From the NCBI RefSeq assembly GCF_010548465.1, contig NZ_JAAGMD010000725.1:1-64000 (forward strand): DNA of 64,000 nt, given 5' to 3'. The notes below the pieces were generated by a model. The model saw only the letters and a program-made list of their open reading frames with translations. It was not told where the DNA came from and ran no database searches. The stretch comes from Streptomyces sp. SID14436. Its GTDB lineage: Bacteria; Actinomycetota; Actinomycetes; Streptomycetales; Streptomycetaceae. Both the position numbers and the translations under genes were made by a program. This document shows positions 25,754-35,864 of the stretch, in pieces. Each line of letters begins with the position of its first letter. Within the stretch, counting starts at the first letter, position 1.

Positions 25754-28700
25754 TGGTCGGTGGCCATCTGGTCGTGGTGGTTTTCCTGCCATGCGTCGCT
25801 GTTTTCGAGCGGGGCATGGGAGGCGCGTGGTTTCACCAGCAGTCGTGCGGCGTGGACTTGGCCGGTGGCGCCGTCTTCGTCCGGCGTTGTTTCGTGTGCG
25901 ATGTGGTCGGTGACGTGCAGATGGCGTGTCCCGGTGCGTTGGTCGGTGTCGTTGCGCAGCCGGATACACAGGGGGAACGTGGCCAGCACGCGGTCTTCCA
26001 TGTTCCCGGTGGTGTAGATCAGTTGGACGCCGAGTGCGGAGGCCATGTTCATTTGCAGGCTCAGCAGGTAGTCGGCGTTCGCTTTGCCGATTGGGTTGTC
26101 CAGGACCAGCATTCCGCCCAGGCGGTTGGTGGCGCGGGCTCCGGTCCGTGTGCTGGCGCGGAGTGCGGCAAGGGTGCAGTACAGCATGATCGCGCCGGTG
26201 AGTTCCTGGCCGCCGGAGAACACTTTGCTCATGTCGCTGATGGATGCGTATTCGGCGCGGCCGGCGGCGTCGGGCTTGAGGATCTCCACCTTGAAGTCGC
26301 GTGGGACCGCGGCGCCGACGCACCGCAGTACCAGGTCGCGGCCGGGCAGGTGGGGCTGGGTGCGGGCGTTCTCGTCGAGGGTCTCGGCGATCCGTACGGC
26401 AAGGATCTGCGGTTCCGGCGTGCTGAAGCCGATCTTCAGGATTCTCTGTTTGGCCCATGCCCCGGCGCCTTCAGGCAGGCGGGAGAGCCGCTCGGCCTTT
26501 TCGAGCAGGGCCAGGGCCTGGTTGGTGTGGTGTTTGAGCTGGTCGATCAGCAGGTTGCGGTGGCGTTCGGAGTCTTCCAGGTCGGTGGTCAAGCTTGCGG
26601 CCCGGCCTGTGAGTTGAATCGTCCACTGGCCGGCGCGCTCGATCAGCGACGTGGTGTCGATCTCCGTGAGTTGTTGGTAGATCGGCGCCTTGAGATTGGC
26701 GAATCGGTTCTGGTTGGCCGCTTCGCGGAACTGCGCGACGGCTTCGTTGACGGCCTGGTCTGCTTCGTGCAGTTGCTCGGTTGTGGTGCTGTGGGTCTGT
26801 ATTGCCTCGTCGGCGGTCTGCTGTGCTTCGTCGGCGGTTCCGGTGAACGGGGCGGCGCTGGGTGGTAGTTCCAGCCTGCGGGTGGCGGTGGTGAGGCTGC
26901 GGTGGACGACGGTCATCTCGCGTGCCGCGGCTTCGCTGGTGCGGAGTTTGCGTTCGGTGGCCCGTTGCGTCTCCGCGGCTGTCTTGAGCAGGGCTTCTGC
27001 GTCCTGCAGCGCGGAGGCTGCCCGTTCGGTGAGCTGCGCTCCTTCGGCAGGGTTTGAGGGGGTCCAGTCGGCATCGAGACTGCTCCAGGGCTTCCCGCTG
27101 GGCTGACCGGCGCGTGTTGCGTCTGCTTCCAGTTGGCCGCTGTGCTTGCTCAGATTGCGGTACTGAACCTCCAGGCTGCGCACGGTGCGGCCAAGCCGCC
27201 GTTTCGTGGCCTCGATGGTTTCGGCGCTGCCGGCTTCTGCGGATGCTGCCAGTGCTTTGGCCCGGGTCACGATCTCGGCCGGTTCACTGCGTAGTTCGGC
27301 ATCCCGGTCGGTTGTTTCCTTCTGTGCCTCCTCTACGCGCTGGCGTAGGTCCTCGCCGACTTCCACGGCACGGAAGCCCTCCGCCGCTTGGTGGTAGGCG
27401 ATCTCCAGTGCGGCCACATCGTGTTGCCCGGGATTGAGGGTGAGGGGCTGGTCTCCGTAGACGACCTTGTCCAGCCGGGCGGCGTAGGCGGCGGCGTCAC
27501 GGCGGAGCGACTCGGCTTGCACCGCGTATTCGGTGGCCTGGTCGCGCAGTCGGTCGGCTGCCTCGCTCAGTTCCTGGGCTGCGGTGTGATGTGCTGCGGC
27601 CTCGGTTTGAAGTGTCTCGATCTCCGCGCGGTTTGTGTCGGCGTCGGCGGCCTCTTGGGCGAGCAGTTGGAAGGAGTCGGCGGTGCGGGCGGTCTCCAGG
27701 GCGGCTTGTTCGGCGTCCTGGACGGTGGTGGTGTGCGCGGCCAGGATGTTGGCGGCTTGCAGGCAGGCGTCGCGGGCGGAGTCAAGGGCGGCCTTGGCGT
27801 CGGTGGCCGCGGCTGATTGGGTGTTCGCGAAGGAGCGTAGTTGCTCGATGTGTCCCGCCGGGTGGTCGCGCAACCAGTGGGTGAGCTGTACTTCCAACTG
27901 GAAGGCTGCTGCCTGGCGTTCGGCACATTCGTTCAGGGCTCGGCGGCGTTCTTCGATCCGTGCTGCGGCCTGTTCGCGCAGCTGGCCGGCGGCCTGGGAG
28001 TCGTGTAGGGCGGGGGTCGGCTCCACGACGAATCCGTTGCTCGGCTGGGGCGGTTCTGCTTCCAGTGGTTCGCGCGTGGAGACGAGCACGGCCGCGGCCG
28101 GCAGTTGCGGCATCTGTGTGAGCAGGGTCCGCGCCCGCTGCAGGGTTTCCTGGTCGGGCACCACGATGCCGTCGACCAGTGCAGGGTGGGCTTGGATGGA
28201 TGCGGCGTGCAGGCGGGGGTTTACCAGCTGTTCCAGAGCCCTCCAGCCCGCGGTCGCAGTTATCCGGTGCTCGGCCAGCAGCTCGAGCAGGTCCTCGACG
28301 GCCTGGCGCGGCGGCATGAGGGCCTCGTCCTCAACGGTGAGGGCTTCGATCAACCGCTGGTCCGCCCGGTCGTCGGCTCGCAGCGCGTCCAGCTGCTGGC
28401 CGGCCGATGCTTGCGCCGCGGCGGCCAGGTTGCGCAGCCAGGACGCGTTGTCTTCCAGCCACTGCGCGGGGTCGCCGCCGGGTACGTCCTCGTCATTGTC
28501 GAGTTCGGCGAGTTCACGCAACAGCTTCTGGGCGGCAAGTTCTGCCGCGGCACGCTGGGTGTCCTCGACCGCCCGTATCGCGGTCTCCCTCGCCTGCCGG
28601 GCCTTGACCTCGGGCTCGATCAGCTGATTCGCGACCTCGTCGAGCCGGCGGGTTTCTTGCTCGAGCCTCCGGTACTCCTCGCGTTCACGCGTCGCCTGGA

Positions 28701-30246
28701 TCTTGCTGTCGGTAGCCCGGGCACGCAGGCGGGCGTCGGCCTCGGCCACGGATTCGTCTTCGGCGATCAGACCAGCCTGCCGGGCCTGAGCAAGACGAGA
28801 GTCCACGCGCTCTACGTGCTGGCCGAGGAGTTCGGCTCGGACGGTGCGTGCGGTGGCCTGCTCCTCCCCCTCGGCCGCGCCGCGTTGCGCGTCGGCTGCC
28901 TCTGTCTTGCTGTGGGCGCTCTTGCGATCCAGGCGGTCGGCCTTCTCCGCGCACTGCTGCCTGCTGTGGTGCAGGGCCCCGGCGAACCGGGCACCGGCCT
29001 GGTCGCGGCGGAGCCGGGCAGCTCCCGCGGCCAGTTCGGCATCGTCCAGCAGCTCGCTGGCGACTCGATACTTCTCGTGTGCGGTGGCGGCTTTCAACAC
29101 CGTGGGGACGACGGCCCAGGCGGCCAGTTCGCTGCGTTCCTTGGCCAGTTGTCCTTCTGCCTGGACGGCCTGGGAGTGGGCCGCGTCGCGACGCAACACC
29201 AGGGCCTGACGTCGCACCTCTTTGTGGAGCAGGTCGGCCTTGTCGCGGGTCTGCTGCTGTTGTGCGGCGTTCTCCTTCGCCATAGCGGAGTCTTCACGCA
29301 GTGCGCGCAGTGCCTCGTCCGCCTGCTCGACGGATGTGCCCACCTGCGCCGCGAGTTGTGCCAGCGCCTTCGCGGCTAGGTGGGCCTGTTCGGCTGCCGT
29401 CCTCTGCTCGATACGCCGGCGGGCCAGGTGTTCGGCGGCTGTGGCCGTGGCGGTGGAGAAGTCGCGGTCCAGCAGGAGTTGCTCGCGTCGACCGATGTTT
29501 TTGGCATAGGCGCCGAAGGCGTCACCCAGTTCGGTGAAGTCCTCAGCGTCCACCGCCTTGCTCAGCAGCCACTGCGTGAACTGTCGCCCGGTGGTCGTCT
29601 TGAACGCCTCGGCCGCGTCTCCCTCATCGACGTTCATCGCCTGCTGGACTGCGAACAGGTCCGGTTCCAAGCCGAGCCGCCGCAGGTGTTTCTCCCACTC
29701 CCCCTGCCGTTTCTCGATCTCCAGGCGGAGTGTTTTGTCACCGGAGTCCAGCCGTCTGAGCGCGTCCTGGTAGGCGTTCATCCGCAACCGGCGCCCGCTC
29801 TCGGCGAAGGGCAGCGTGGCCAGGGTCGTCTCGGCGTTGGGGCTGAGCGAATAGAACGTCCGCTCCACGGTGCCGTCCGTGGCCGGGGTCAGTACCTGTC
29901 CGGTCACCAGCGTTTCACCGGTGCGGGCATGAACCCATTCCAGGACCACGTGGGAAGGGGCTGCCGCGGACACCACGTACGCGCGCAGTGCCTCACGGCC
30001 TTTACGGGACTGCCGCTCGGGTAGCACCGTGGACAACAGCATCCGGATCAGCACGGACTTCCCACCGCCGTTCTCCAGCACGAGCAGTGTCGCCGGTGCG
30101 GGGCGCCGGAACAGCTGGCCGGCCGCTGGGATGAGAGTGCTGACGGGGATCGGTGAGCCGCCCTCGGACAGGTCCAGCAGGACGTCGCCGTAACGGGCCC
30201 CGGTCGGGCCGATGTTGTACAGGCGGATGCGGTTCAGCTCGTACAT
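25750..30246 (-). CDS. jetC: Wadjet SMC-like ATPase JetC
   Basis: A 1498-residue SMC protein. Walker A is LENGGGKS (about 57-64); the middle about 1000 residues are coiled coil; the C-terminal head has the ABC signature FSGGQELTGA (about 1347) and a Walker B-like MLVLDNPIGKA in which Asp is followed by Asn. The loop-extruding motor of Wadjet, it works with kleisin JetA and KITE protein JetB. It starts 7 bases after jetB and overlaps jetD. The protein seems long for a JetC; the coiled-coil arms are the extended part. Confidence 0.88.
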   Translation of the reverse strand: MYELNRIRLYNIGPTGARYGDVLLDLSEGGSPIPVSTLIPAAGQLFRRPAPATLLVLENGGGKSVLIRMLLSTVLPERQSRKGREALRAYVVSAAAPSHVVLEWVHARTGETLVTGQVLTPATDGTVERTFYSLSPNAETTLATLPFAESGRRLRMNAYQDALRRLDSGDKTLRLEIEKRQGEWEKHLRRLGLEPDLFAVQQAMNVDEGDAAEAFKTTTGRQFTQWLLSKAVDAEDFTELGDAFGAYAKNIGRREQLLLDRDFSTATATAAEHLARRRIEQRTAAEQAHLAAKALAQLAAQVGTSVEQADEALRALREDSAMAKENAAQQQQTRDKADLLHKEVRRQALVLRRDAAHSQAVQAEGQLAKERSELAAWAVVPTVLKAATAHEKYRVASELLDDAELAAGAARLRRDQAGARFAGALHHSRQQCAEKADRLDRKSAHSKTEAADAQRGAAEGEEQATARTVRAELLGQHVERVDSRLAQARQAGLIAEDESVAEADARLRARATDSKIQATREREEYRRLEQETRRLDEVANQLIEPEVKARQARETAIRAVEDTQRAAAELAAQKLLRELAELDNDEDVPGGDPAQWLEDNASWLRNLAAAAQASAGQQLDALRADDRADQRLIEALTVEDEALMPPRQAVEDLLELLAEHRITATAGWRALEQLVNPRLHAASIQAHPALVDGIVVPDQETLQRARTLLTQMPQLPAAAVLVSTREPLEAEPPQPSNGFVVEPTPALHDSQAAGQLREQAAARIEERRRALNECAERQAAAFQLEVQLTHWLRDHPAGHIEQLRSFANTQSAAATDAKAALDSARDACLQAANILAAHTTTVQDAEQAALETARTADSFQLLAQEAADADTNRAEIETLQTEAAAHHTAAQELSEAADRLRDQATEYAVQAESLRRDAAAYAARLDKVVYGDQPLTLNPGQHDVAALEIAYHQAAEGFRAVEVGEDLRQRVEEAQKETTDRDAELRSEPAEIVTRAKALAASAEAGSAETIEATKRRLGRTVRSLEVQYRNLSKHSGQLEADATRAGQPSGKPWSSLDADWTPSNPAEGAQLTERAASALQDAEALLKTAAETQRATERKLRTSEAAAREMTVVHRSLTTATRRLELPPSAAPFTGTADEAQQTADEAIQTHSTTTEQLHEADQAVNEAVAQFREAANQNRFANLKAPIYQQLTEIDTTSLIERAGQWTIQLTGRAASLTTDLEDSERHRNLLIDQLKHHTNQALALLEKAERLSRLPEGAGAWAKQRILKIGFSTPEPQILAVRIAETLDENARTQPHLPGRDLVLRCVGAAVPRDFKVEILKPDAAGRAEYASISDMSKVFSGGQELTGAIMLYCTLAALRASTRTGARATNRLGGMLVLDNPIGKANADYLLSLQMNMASALGVQLIYTTGNMEDRVLATFPLCIRLRNDTDQRTGTRHLHVTDHIAHETTPDEDGATGQVHAARLLVKPRASHAPLENSDAWQENHHDQMATDQ

Positions 30247-30253
30247 GGCCGGA

Positions 30254-31060
30254 TCAGTCTCCTGGCTCGGCTGCGGTCAGGGGCGTTGCGGGGGCGGCGT
30301 CGGGCTGTGGGCTGCTGAAGGCGGGTCGGCCGTCTGGTCCCACGGTGATCCCGAGCTCGGCCAGCTGGCCGAGCATCTGCTGTCCGGCCAGCTCCCGTAC
30401 CTGGATCTGGTAGCGGGCTGTGGTGGTGTAGGTTCCGCCGTTCTCCTTGCCCGCGCGCCGCAGCATTCCGTTGTCGGCGAGGTATTCGGCGACCCGCTTG
30501 ATGAGGGCGTGCCTGCTTTTGGAGTGGGCGCGGTCATCCCCGGTGGAGGAGACAGGATTGCGTCGCTGGTAGTAGCGCCACAGTTGGATCAGGTCCGGAT
30601 GGTCGGCGGGAACTCCGTCGTCGGTGTCGGCTTCAGCGGCTTGGCGTTCCAGTTCCTTGGTGGCCTGCTCGACCATCACGTCGACGTGGCGGACGGTGAT
30701 GCGGCCGACGTGGGCTGGGTCGTCCAGGTCTTCGGGGCGGTAGTAGGCGAGCGCGGCGATGGCCAAGTGGGCCAGTGCCGCGATCGGACGGTCGGCGGGT
30801 TTGCTGATGTGGTCGGTGACGCTGACCGCGAACTGGGTTTCGGCGGTCGCCCCGAGCACCAGTCCGGCCCGTGAGTCGACGGCGATCACTGTCAGGTCGA
30901 AGCCGCTTGCGGCGGCGTGCAGGAGTTGGGCAAACTCCTGGTCGGTGCGGCAGCGACCTACCAGCGCGGCGTACTCGGCGTTGCGGCGGGGTGTCAGTCC
31001 GGGTTGGAAGCCGAAGGCGAGCAGCCGGTTGACGGCGGCCGTGTCGTTGACGTTGTTCAC
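30254..31060 (-). CDS. jetB: Wadjet KITE-like subunit JetB
   Basis: A 268-residue protein that starts inside the jetA stop (ATGA-type overlap at 31057-31060) and ends 7 bases before jetC. Winged-helix-like segments are visible (LIKRVAEYLADNGMLRRAG), as expected for a KITE-type subunit that binds the kleisin JetA. The last about 25 residues are a Pro/Ala-rich tail. The assignment depends mainly on position between jetA and jetC and on size. Confidence 0.75.
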   Translation of the reverse strand: MNNVNDTAAVNRLLAFGFQPGLTPRRNAEYAALVGRCRTDQEFAQLLHAAASGFDLTVIAVDSRAGLVLGATAETQFAVSVTDHISKPADRPIAALAHLAIAALAYYRPEDLDDPAHVGRITVRHVDVMVEQATKELERQAAEADTDDGVPADHPDLIQLWRYYQRRNPVSSTGDDRAHSKSRHALIKRVAEYLADNGMLRRAGKENGGTYTTTARYQIQVRELAGQQMLGQLAELGITVGPDGRPAFSSPQPDAAPATPLTAAEPGD

Positions 31061-32547
31061 GCCGCGCCCTCCTCGAGGCCGTTGTCGGTCGGCAGGGCAG
31101 AGGCTGCCGGGCTGTGGACGACCAGGAGGTCGTGACCGGCGAACCGGTCGTCATCCAGTTCGCGGTCGTCGGCCAGGGCTGCCAGCGCTGTGCCGCGCTC
31201 GGGGTCGTGGCGCGGGGCACCGAACAGGCCCAGTACGTGCAGGGCCAGCAGATGGTCGAGGTTGTCTCGTCCGGCCGATATGCCGTGCCGGCGTGCTGCG
31301 TTCAAAAGCTCGGACAGGCGGATGCCGTCGGTGTCGGTGCGTTTCAGCAGTGAGGCGACGGCCGTGTACTGCTCGTCGGAGAAGGTGGCGGTGTCTTCTG
31401 CGTCGCCGAATTCGGGTTCGATGATCAGACTGTCGTCGCCGTCGGGTTCGGCCGGCGGCGTCATCAGTCCGGTGATCAGGTCCGGGAGGTAGATGATCGC
31501 CGGGCGGTGCGGCGGGGTCGCCGCCGTCGCGAACGTGCCGAGCAGCGGAAGCGCCTGCCGTACCGGCAGTTGCAGGGCCGGTTCGAGCAGCTGGCGTTCG
31601 AGGTCGACGTGGGTCCGGCTGGGGGGCGGCACGAAACTCTGGCGCTCTTGTTCGGCGCGGAACCGTTCGCCTACTTCCTGGAGGTTCGCCTGCAGGGATG
31701 CGTGTCTGCGCAGGCACTCCTCGAGGATTGCGATCAGCTCGGCGGCCTGGGCCGGGGTGGTGTCTTCGGTGCTGTTTTCCATCATCCGGACCAGGTTGTC
31801 CTTGATGGTGTTTTCGGCGTTGATGCGGTCCTCGATGTGTTCCAGCGCTTCGGTCTGCATGCGCTGCACGTCACGGACCCAGTCCACCGAGCGGATGTCC
31901 CGGCGCATGCCTTCCAGCCGGGTGCGGATGTGCTCGGTGTATTGCACGGTGCGGCGCAGCGCCATCTCCGCGGCGCGGTGGGCGTCAGTCAGCCGTCCTC
32001 GTCGCACCAAGGCTTCGAGCTTGGCGTCGGCGGCGACCTGTTCGGAGGCGATGTCGAGGTCCACCGCGCCGACGAGCACCGCGATCGCTTCGTTGGAGGC
32101 GCGCAGGCGTGGCCGTCCGTCGGGTCCTGGAACTTCGCGCAGCAGCTTGAAGGAGAAGGTCTGCGCGGTGTAGGTGCTGTGGGAGACGATGCCGTAGAGG
32201 TGGCTGAAGTCGCGGTCGACGGTGCCGACGTTCAGCAGGCTGTCGAGGACCCAGCGGGCTACGGCGGTATGTTCGTCGCGGTCGCGCTGCGGCATCTGAA
32301 GCCCTGCGACGCGTGCCACGGCGGCCACGATGTCCTCGTGTCGTGCACCGTCGTCGAAGTCCATCTTCAGTGTGACGGTGTCGATGGCGGTGAGCGCCAG
32401 TTCCTCCATTTGGTAGCCGGTCCACTCGCGTGAGGCGAGCAGGGGCTTGCGGCGTTCCAGGTCTAGGACGGGGTCGGCGACCGCGAGTGCCTTCACACGA
32501 GTTGCCAGTCCCAGCGTGTCGCGGCCGTGAAGTCCCGCTTCAGACAT
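31057..32547 (-). CDS. jetA: Wadjet kleisin-like subunit JetA
   Basis: A 496-residue, mostly helical protein, the first gene of jetABCD. It has an N-terminal winged-helix-like region, a charged helical middle (residues about 160-300, possible coiled coil) and a C-terminal DNA- or SMC-binding-like region (SLLKRTDTDGIRLSELLNAA). A strong GGGAGG site precedes the ATG at 32545-32547. JetA is the kleisin that links the JetC heads. The gene begins 122 bases after the sbcC copy 2 stop on the same strand, so read-through from sbcDC is possible. Confidence 0.78.
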   Translation of the reverse strand: MSEAGLHGRDTLGLATRVKALAVADPVLDLERRKPLLASREWTGYQMEELALTAIDTVTLKMDFDDGARHEDIVAAVARVAGLQMPQRDRDEHTAVARWVLDSLLNVGTVDRDFSHLYGIVSHSTYTAQTFSFKLLREVPGPDGRPRLRASNEAIAVLVGAVDLDIASEQVAADAKLEALVRRGRLTDAHRAAEMALRRTVQYTEHIRTRLEGMRRDIRSVDWVRDVQRMQTEALEHIEDRINAENTIKDNLVRMMENSTEDTTPAQAAELIAILEECLRRHASLQANLQEVGERFRAEQERQSFVPPPSRTHVDLERQLLEPALQLPVRQALPLLGTFATAATPPHRPAIIYLPDLITGLMTPPAEPDGDDSLIIEPEFGDAEDTATFSDEQYTAVASLLKRTDTDGIRLSELLNAARRHGISAGRDNLDHLLALHVLGLFGAPRHDPERGTALAALADDRELDDDRFAGHDLLVVHSPAASALPTDNGLEEGAA

Positions 32548-32669
32548 CCAGTTTCCTCCCCGCCCTATGAACTGCCGTCACGTGATCAAGACGAGGGTGG
32601 CCCCTCGGAGTGCTAGCGGACCAGGGGGCCTTGCGCCGTTCCCGGATCCGCCCCGGCCCGTCGGCACCA

Positions 32670-35600
32670 CTACTGCGCCAGTGTCTGCAGGCCGCTGGCC
32701 AGGTCGGCTTGCACGAGGTCGTCGCGTTCGTCCGGGGTCAGCCAGCGTGTTCTGGACCCGGTGGCGCCCCGCTCCACCCACAGCACCTCATCGACGGCCT
32801 CGGCAACGGCGTGCAGATGGCTGATCACCATGACGAGGCGGTCGCCGCCGGCTCGCGCGCGCAGTACCTCCAGGGCCGCATCCAGTGCAGCCGCATCGAG
32901 TGCTGCGAAACCTTCGTCGAGGAACAGGGAGCCCAGGCTCGAGCCGCTACGGGAATGCAGTTCGGCCAGTGCCAGCGCCAGAGCGAGTGAGGCCTGGAAC
33001 TTCTCCCCGCCGGACAGCCGGTTCGGGGGGTGGATGACCCCGGAGGTGCGGCTGACGATGTCGAAGCTGTCGGCGAAGCCGAATCGGCCGTCGGTCATCT
33101 GGCCGAGCAGTTCGCTGGCGACGTCGCGCAGCGCGCGGGTGCGCAGCATCGTGAGGTGGCCCAGGAACTTGGCGTCGACCAGTTCACGGCGCAGCACGTC
33201 CAGCGCCTCGGACCGGGCGCGGCCGGCGGTGATGGCGAAGTCCAGGTCGGCGGCCGGCTTGATCATGTCCTGTGCGCTCTGTTGCTTCTGACGCTGTTCC
33301 TTGGCCTCCAGGTCCGCCTGTGCTGTGGCCATGACGAGGGGGTGCAGGGCGTCTGCTGCCGTCAAATCGGCGGCGGGGTCGAACCCGTCAACGTCGGCGA
33401 GCTTGGCCGTCTGGCCCCGCAGACTCTCCGTCGCGGCCGCTGCTCGCTGGGCGGACGCGTCGGCGCGCTCGGCAAGCCGGCCGCCCAACGCCGCTGTGGC
33501 TGTGGCCAGTTCGGCGGCGAACCGGCGGGTGGCGCAGATCCCGGGCGCGGCGGGGGCCTGGGGTACGGGGCACACGTCGGCTGCGTCGAGGTGCGTGACC
33601 GCGTCGGTGACGGCTTGTGCCCAGGCATCCAGGTTGCCGCGCAGCTCATTCAGCGGGCGGTCCACACGGGTGCGGTCCTCCTCGTCGAGGGCGTGCTGCC
33701 GGCTGAGCACGGCAGACTTCTTCTGCCGTGCTGTTTCCCGCTGGTCGGACAGGCTTTGGAGTGCGGCCTGCCGGGCGGTCACGGCGGCGAGTGCGGTCGA
33801 CGCTGCGTCGTCGGTCACCTCGATCGCATCGCTGGGCAGCGTGGCCCGGATCCGCGGGGGCAGCGCGGTCAGGGCGCGGCTGATCTTGCCGATGGCGCGG
33901 GTGTGTGCCGTGAGGGCGGTCTGCTGGTCGTCGACGGCGCGTTGGTAGGAGTTCTTGCGTTCTGTGAGCGTCGCACGGTCCGTGTCGATCAGGGCGGTGC
34001 GGCGGTGCACGTCGGTCTGCAGGTGCTCGGCATGATCTTCGGCTGCCTGTTCGCATGCGGTGATCGCTTCAGTGATCGGTGCGGCGTCCCGCTCGAGGAG
34101 CTCCTCGCGGTGGTCGGCTCCGTCGTCGGGGGTGGTCTGGGCGGCGGTGATGGCGATCAGCGTCGCCGATGCCGTCTCGCTGTCGAAGTCGTGACCTGCG
34201 GTGGCCGTGGTCGTGAGATCGCTGAAGGCGCGCTCCGCCTTGGCCGTGGCTTCGCGCGCGGCCTGCTGTGCCGTGCGATGGTCCGTGTCTCGGTCGCGGA
34301 TGGCTGTTTCGGCCGCTGTCACGGCGGCGCGGGCCTGGGCGAGCTGGTCGGCGGCGGCCCTCTGTGTCCTGGTCGCCTGGGTGAGTTGGGTTCTTGCCTC
34401 GGCCAGCTCGGCGGAATCGGTCCCGGATGCCGGTTCGAAGCCGTCCGGGAGTTGTTGGCGGCAGACGGGGCAGTCGTCGCCGTCGTGCAGTTCAGCGGCG
34501 ATCGCGGCGGCCTGGTCGCGTTGTTGCAGCGTGTCCACGCGCCTCTGGGCGGCAGCGAGGTCCTTTTCTGCTGCGACGTGTGCCTCTTGCTTTTCAGCGC
34601 AGGTGTCTTGAGCGGCTTGGTGCCGACTCGCCGCGGTGGTCTGGCCGCGGACGGCGCCGGCGAGGCGGCTGGCTGCTGCGAGGGCCGCGGTCAGTTGGGT
34701 GCGGGCATGGGCGGCCTTCTGGCGCACGCGCTTGGCCGTTTGGGCGGCGGCACGCGCCTGCTGCGCCAACGGGTCTATCCGGGCGGTGCGTTCGGCGAGT
34801 TCAGCTTCGGCGCGGGTGATGGCCTCGCCTTCGCCTGCGAGTTGTTCGCTCTGCCGGGCGAGCCGGTCGCGTTCGCCTCGGAGCTCTGCGGCGTCCGCTG
34901 CGAGGGTTTCGAGAACCACTGCGGCTTTACTGAGGGCGTCTTGGCCTTCGCCTTCCGCGTCCGCTGCGGCGATCGCGTCCGTCAGGCTGCTTTCCTGTTC
35001 TGCGGCACTTGTGGCCTCAAAGTTCAGGGCCTCGCGTCGTGCGGCGATGTCGGCGGCGACCGGTTCGAGGGCCTCGAGGGTGGGGCCCGCGTCGGCCACG
35101 GTGCGCGTGGAGAGCGTGTGCGCGGCGGCGGTGGCCCCCTCAGCGGCAGCCTGGGCCGTGGCTACTTCCTTCTGCAGTTGGGTGATGCGGCCGATGGCCT
35201 CCTTCAGGCGTTCGGCGCGGGCTTCAGCCTGCTCGGCGGCCGCGCCGGCTTCCTCGGCGGTCTGCTCGGGGGCGTCCGGCATGGACGCACGCTTGGCCTC
35301 GGCGCCCGCCAGAAGGCCCTTGAGCGTCTCACGCTGGCGGGCCGCCACCCGCTGGATGGACTCCAGCGACTCGGCACCGAACAGTTCCCGCAGCAGCTTG
35401 CCGCGTTCTTTGGGGGCCGCGATGAGGAGCTGGTCGAACTTGCCCTGCGGAAGCAGCCCCACGCGCAGGAACGTCTCGTAGCTCATCTGCAGCACCGCTT
35501 TGAGGCGGGCGTCGACGGCGCCAGCGTTGTCTGTCTCCTCGCCGGTGTCGAGGTTCTTCAGATGGTGCCGGCCGGCGTTCGCGTTGGTGGCATGCATGGT

Positions 35601-35864
35601 GCGGTGGACGTGCCAGCGCTGTCCCTCGTGCAGGAAGGTGAGGTCGACGCTCATGGCCTTTGCGCCGTCGGCGATGAGCTGCCCCGGGCTGTTGGCGTTC
35701 CAGGAACTTTTGCGGAACAGGGCATAGGTGATGCCGTCGAGGAGGCTGCTTTTGCCGGCTCCGGTGTCGCCGAGGACGCCGACCAGGCCGCGGCCAGTGA
35801 AGTCGACGGTGACCTGGCTGGGGTAGCTGCGGAATCCGTTGAGGGTGAGCGTCAGGGGCTTCAT
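32670..35864 (-). CDS. sbcC: SbcC/Rad50-like subunit, copy 2
   Basis: A 1064-residue SMC ATPase. Walker A is GDTGAGKSS near residue 38, the zinc hook CPVCRQQL is at about 465, the signature is LSGGEKFQASLALA and Walker B LFLDEGFAALD. The ATG at 35862-35864 overlaps the sbcD stop (ATGA). It differs strongly from copy 1 in length, hook sequence and coiled coil, so the two pairs are not a recent duplication. It is directly upstream of jetABCD. Confidence 0.92.
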   Translation of the reverse strand: MKPLTLTLNGFRSYPSQVTVDFTGRGLVGVLGDTGAGKSSLLDGITYALFRKSSWNANSPGQLIADGAKAMSVDLTFLHEGQRWHVHRTMHATNANAGRHHLKNLDTGEETDNAGAVDARLKAVLQMSYETFLRVGLLPQGKFDQLLIAAPKERGKLLRELFGAESLESIQRVAARQRETLKGLLAGAEAKRASMPDAPEQTAEEAGAAAEQAEARAERLKEAIGRITQLQKEVATAQAAAEGATAAAHTLSTRTVADAGPTLEALEPVAADIAARREALNFEATSAAEQESSLTDAIAAADAEGEGQDALSKAAVVLETLAADAAELRGERDRLARQSEQLAGEGEAITRAEAELAERTARIDPLAQQARAAAQTAKRVRQKAAHARTQLTAALAAASRLAGAVRGQTTAASRHQAAQDTCAEKQEAHVAAEKDLAAAQRRVDTLQQRDQAAAIAAELHDGDDCPVCRQQLPDGFEPASGTDSAELAEARTQLTQATRTQRAAADQLAQARAAVTAAETAIRDRDTDHRTAQQAAREATAKAERAFSDLTTTATAGHDFDSETASATLIAITAAQTTPDDGADHREELLERDAAPITEAITACEQAAEDHAEHLQTDVHRRTALIDTDRATLTERKNSYQRAVDDQQTALTAHTRAIGKISRALTALPPRIRATLPSDAIEVTDDAASTALAAVTARQAALQSLSDQRETARQKKSAVLSRQHALDEEDRTRVDRPLNELRGNLDAWAQAVTDAVTHLDAADVCPVPQAPAAPGICATRRFAAELATATAALGGRLAERADASAQRAAAATESLRGQTAKLADVDGFDPAADLTAADALHPLVMATAQADLEAKEQRQKQQSAQDMIKPAADLDFAITAGRARSEALDVLRRELVDAKFLGHLTMLRTRALRDVASELLGQMTDGRFGFADSFDIVSRTSGVIHPPNRLSGGEKFQASLALALALAELHSRSGSSLGSLFLDEGFAALDAAALDAALEVLRARAGGDRLVMVISHLHAVAEAVDEVLWVERGATGSRTRWLTPDERDDLVQADLASGLQTLAQ

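Noticed and set aside
24668-26458. A 596-residue minus-strand reading of jetD with about 235 extra N-terminal residues
   Set aside because: The extra part lies inside jetC in another frame and is Arg/Pro-rich shadow; GTG 25753 with a GTGA overlap is the better start.
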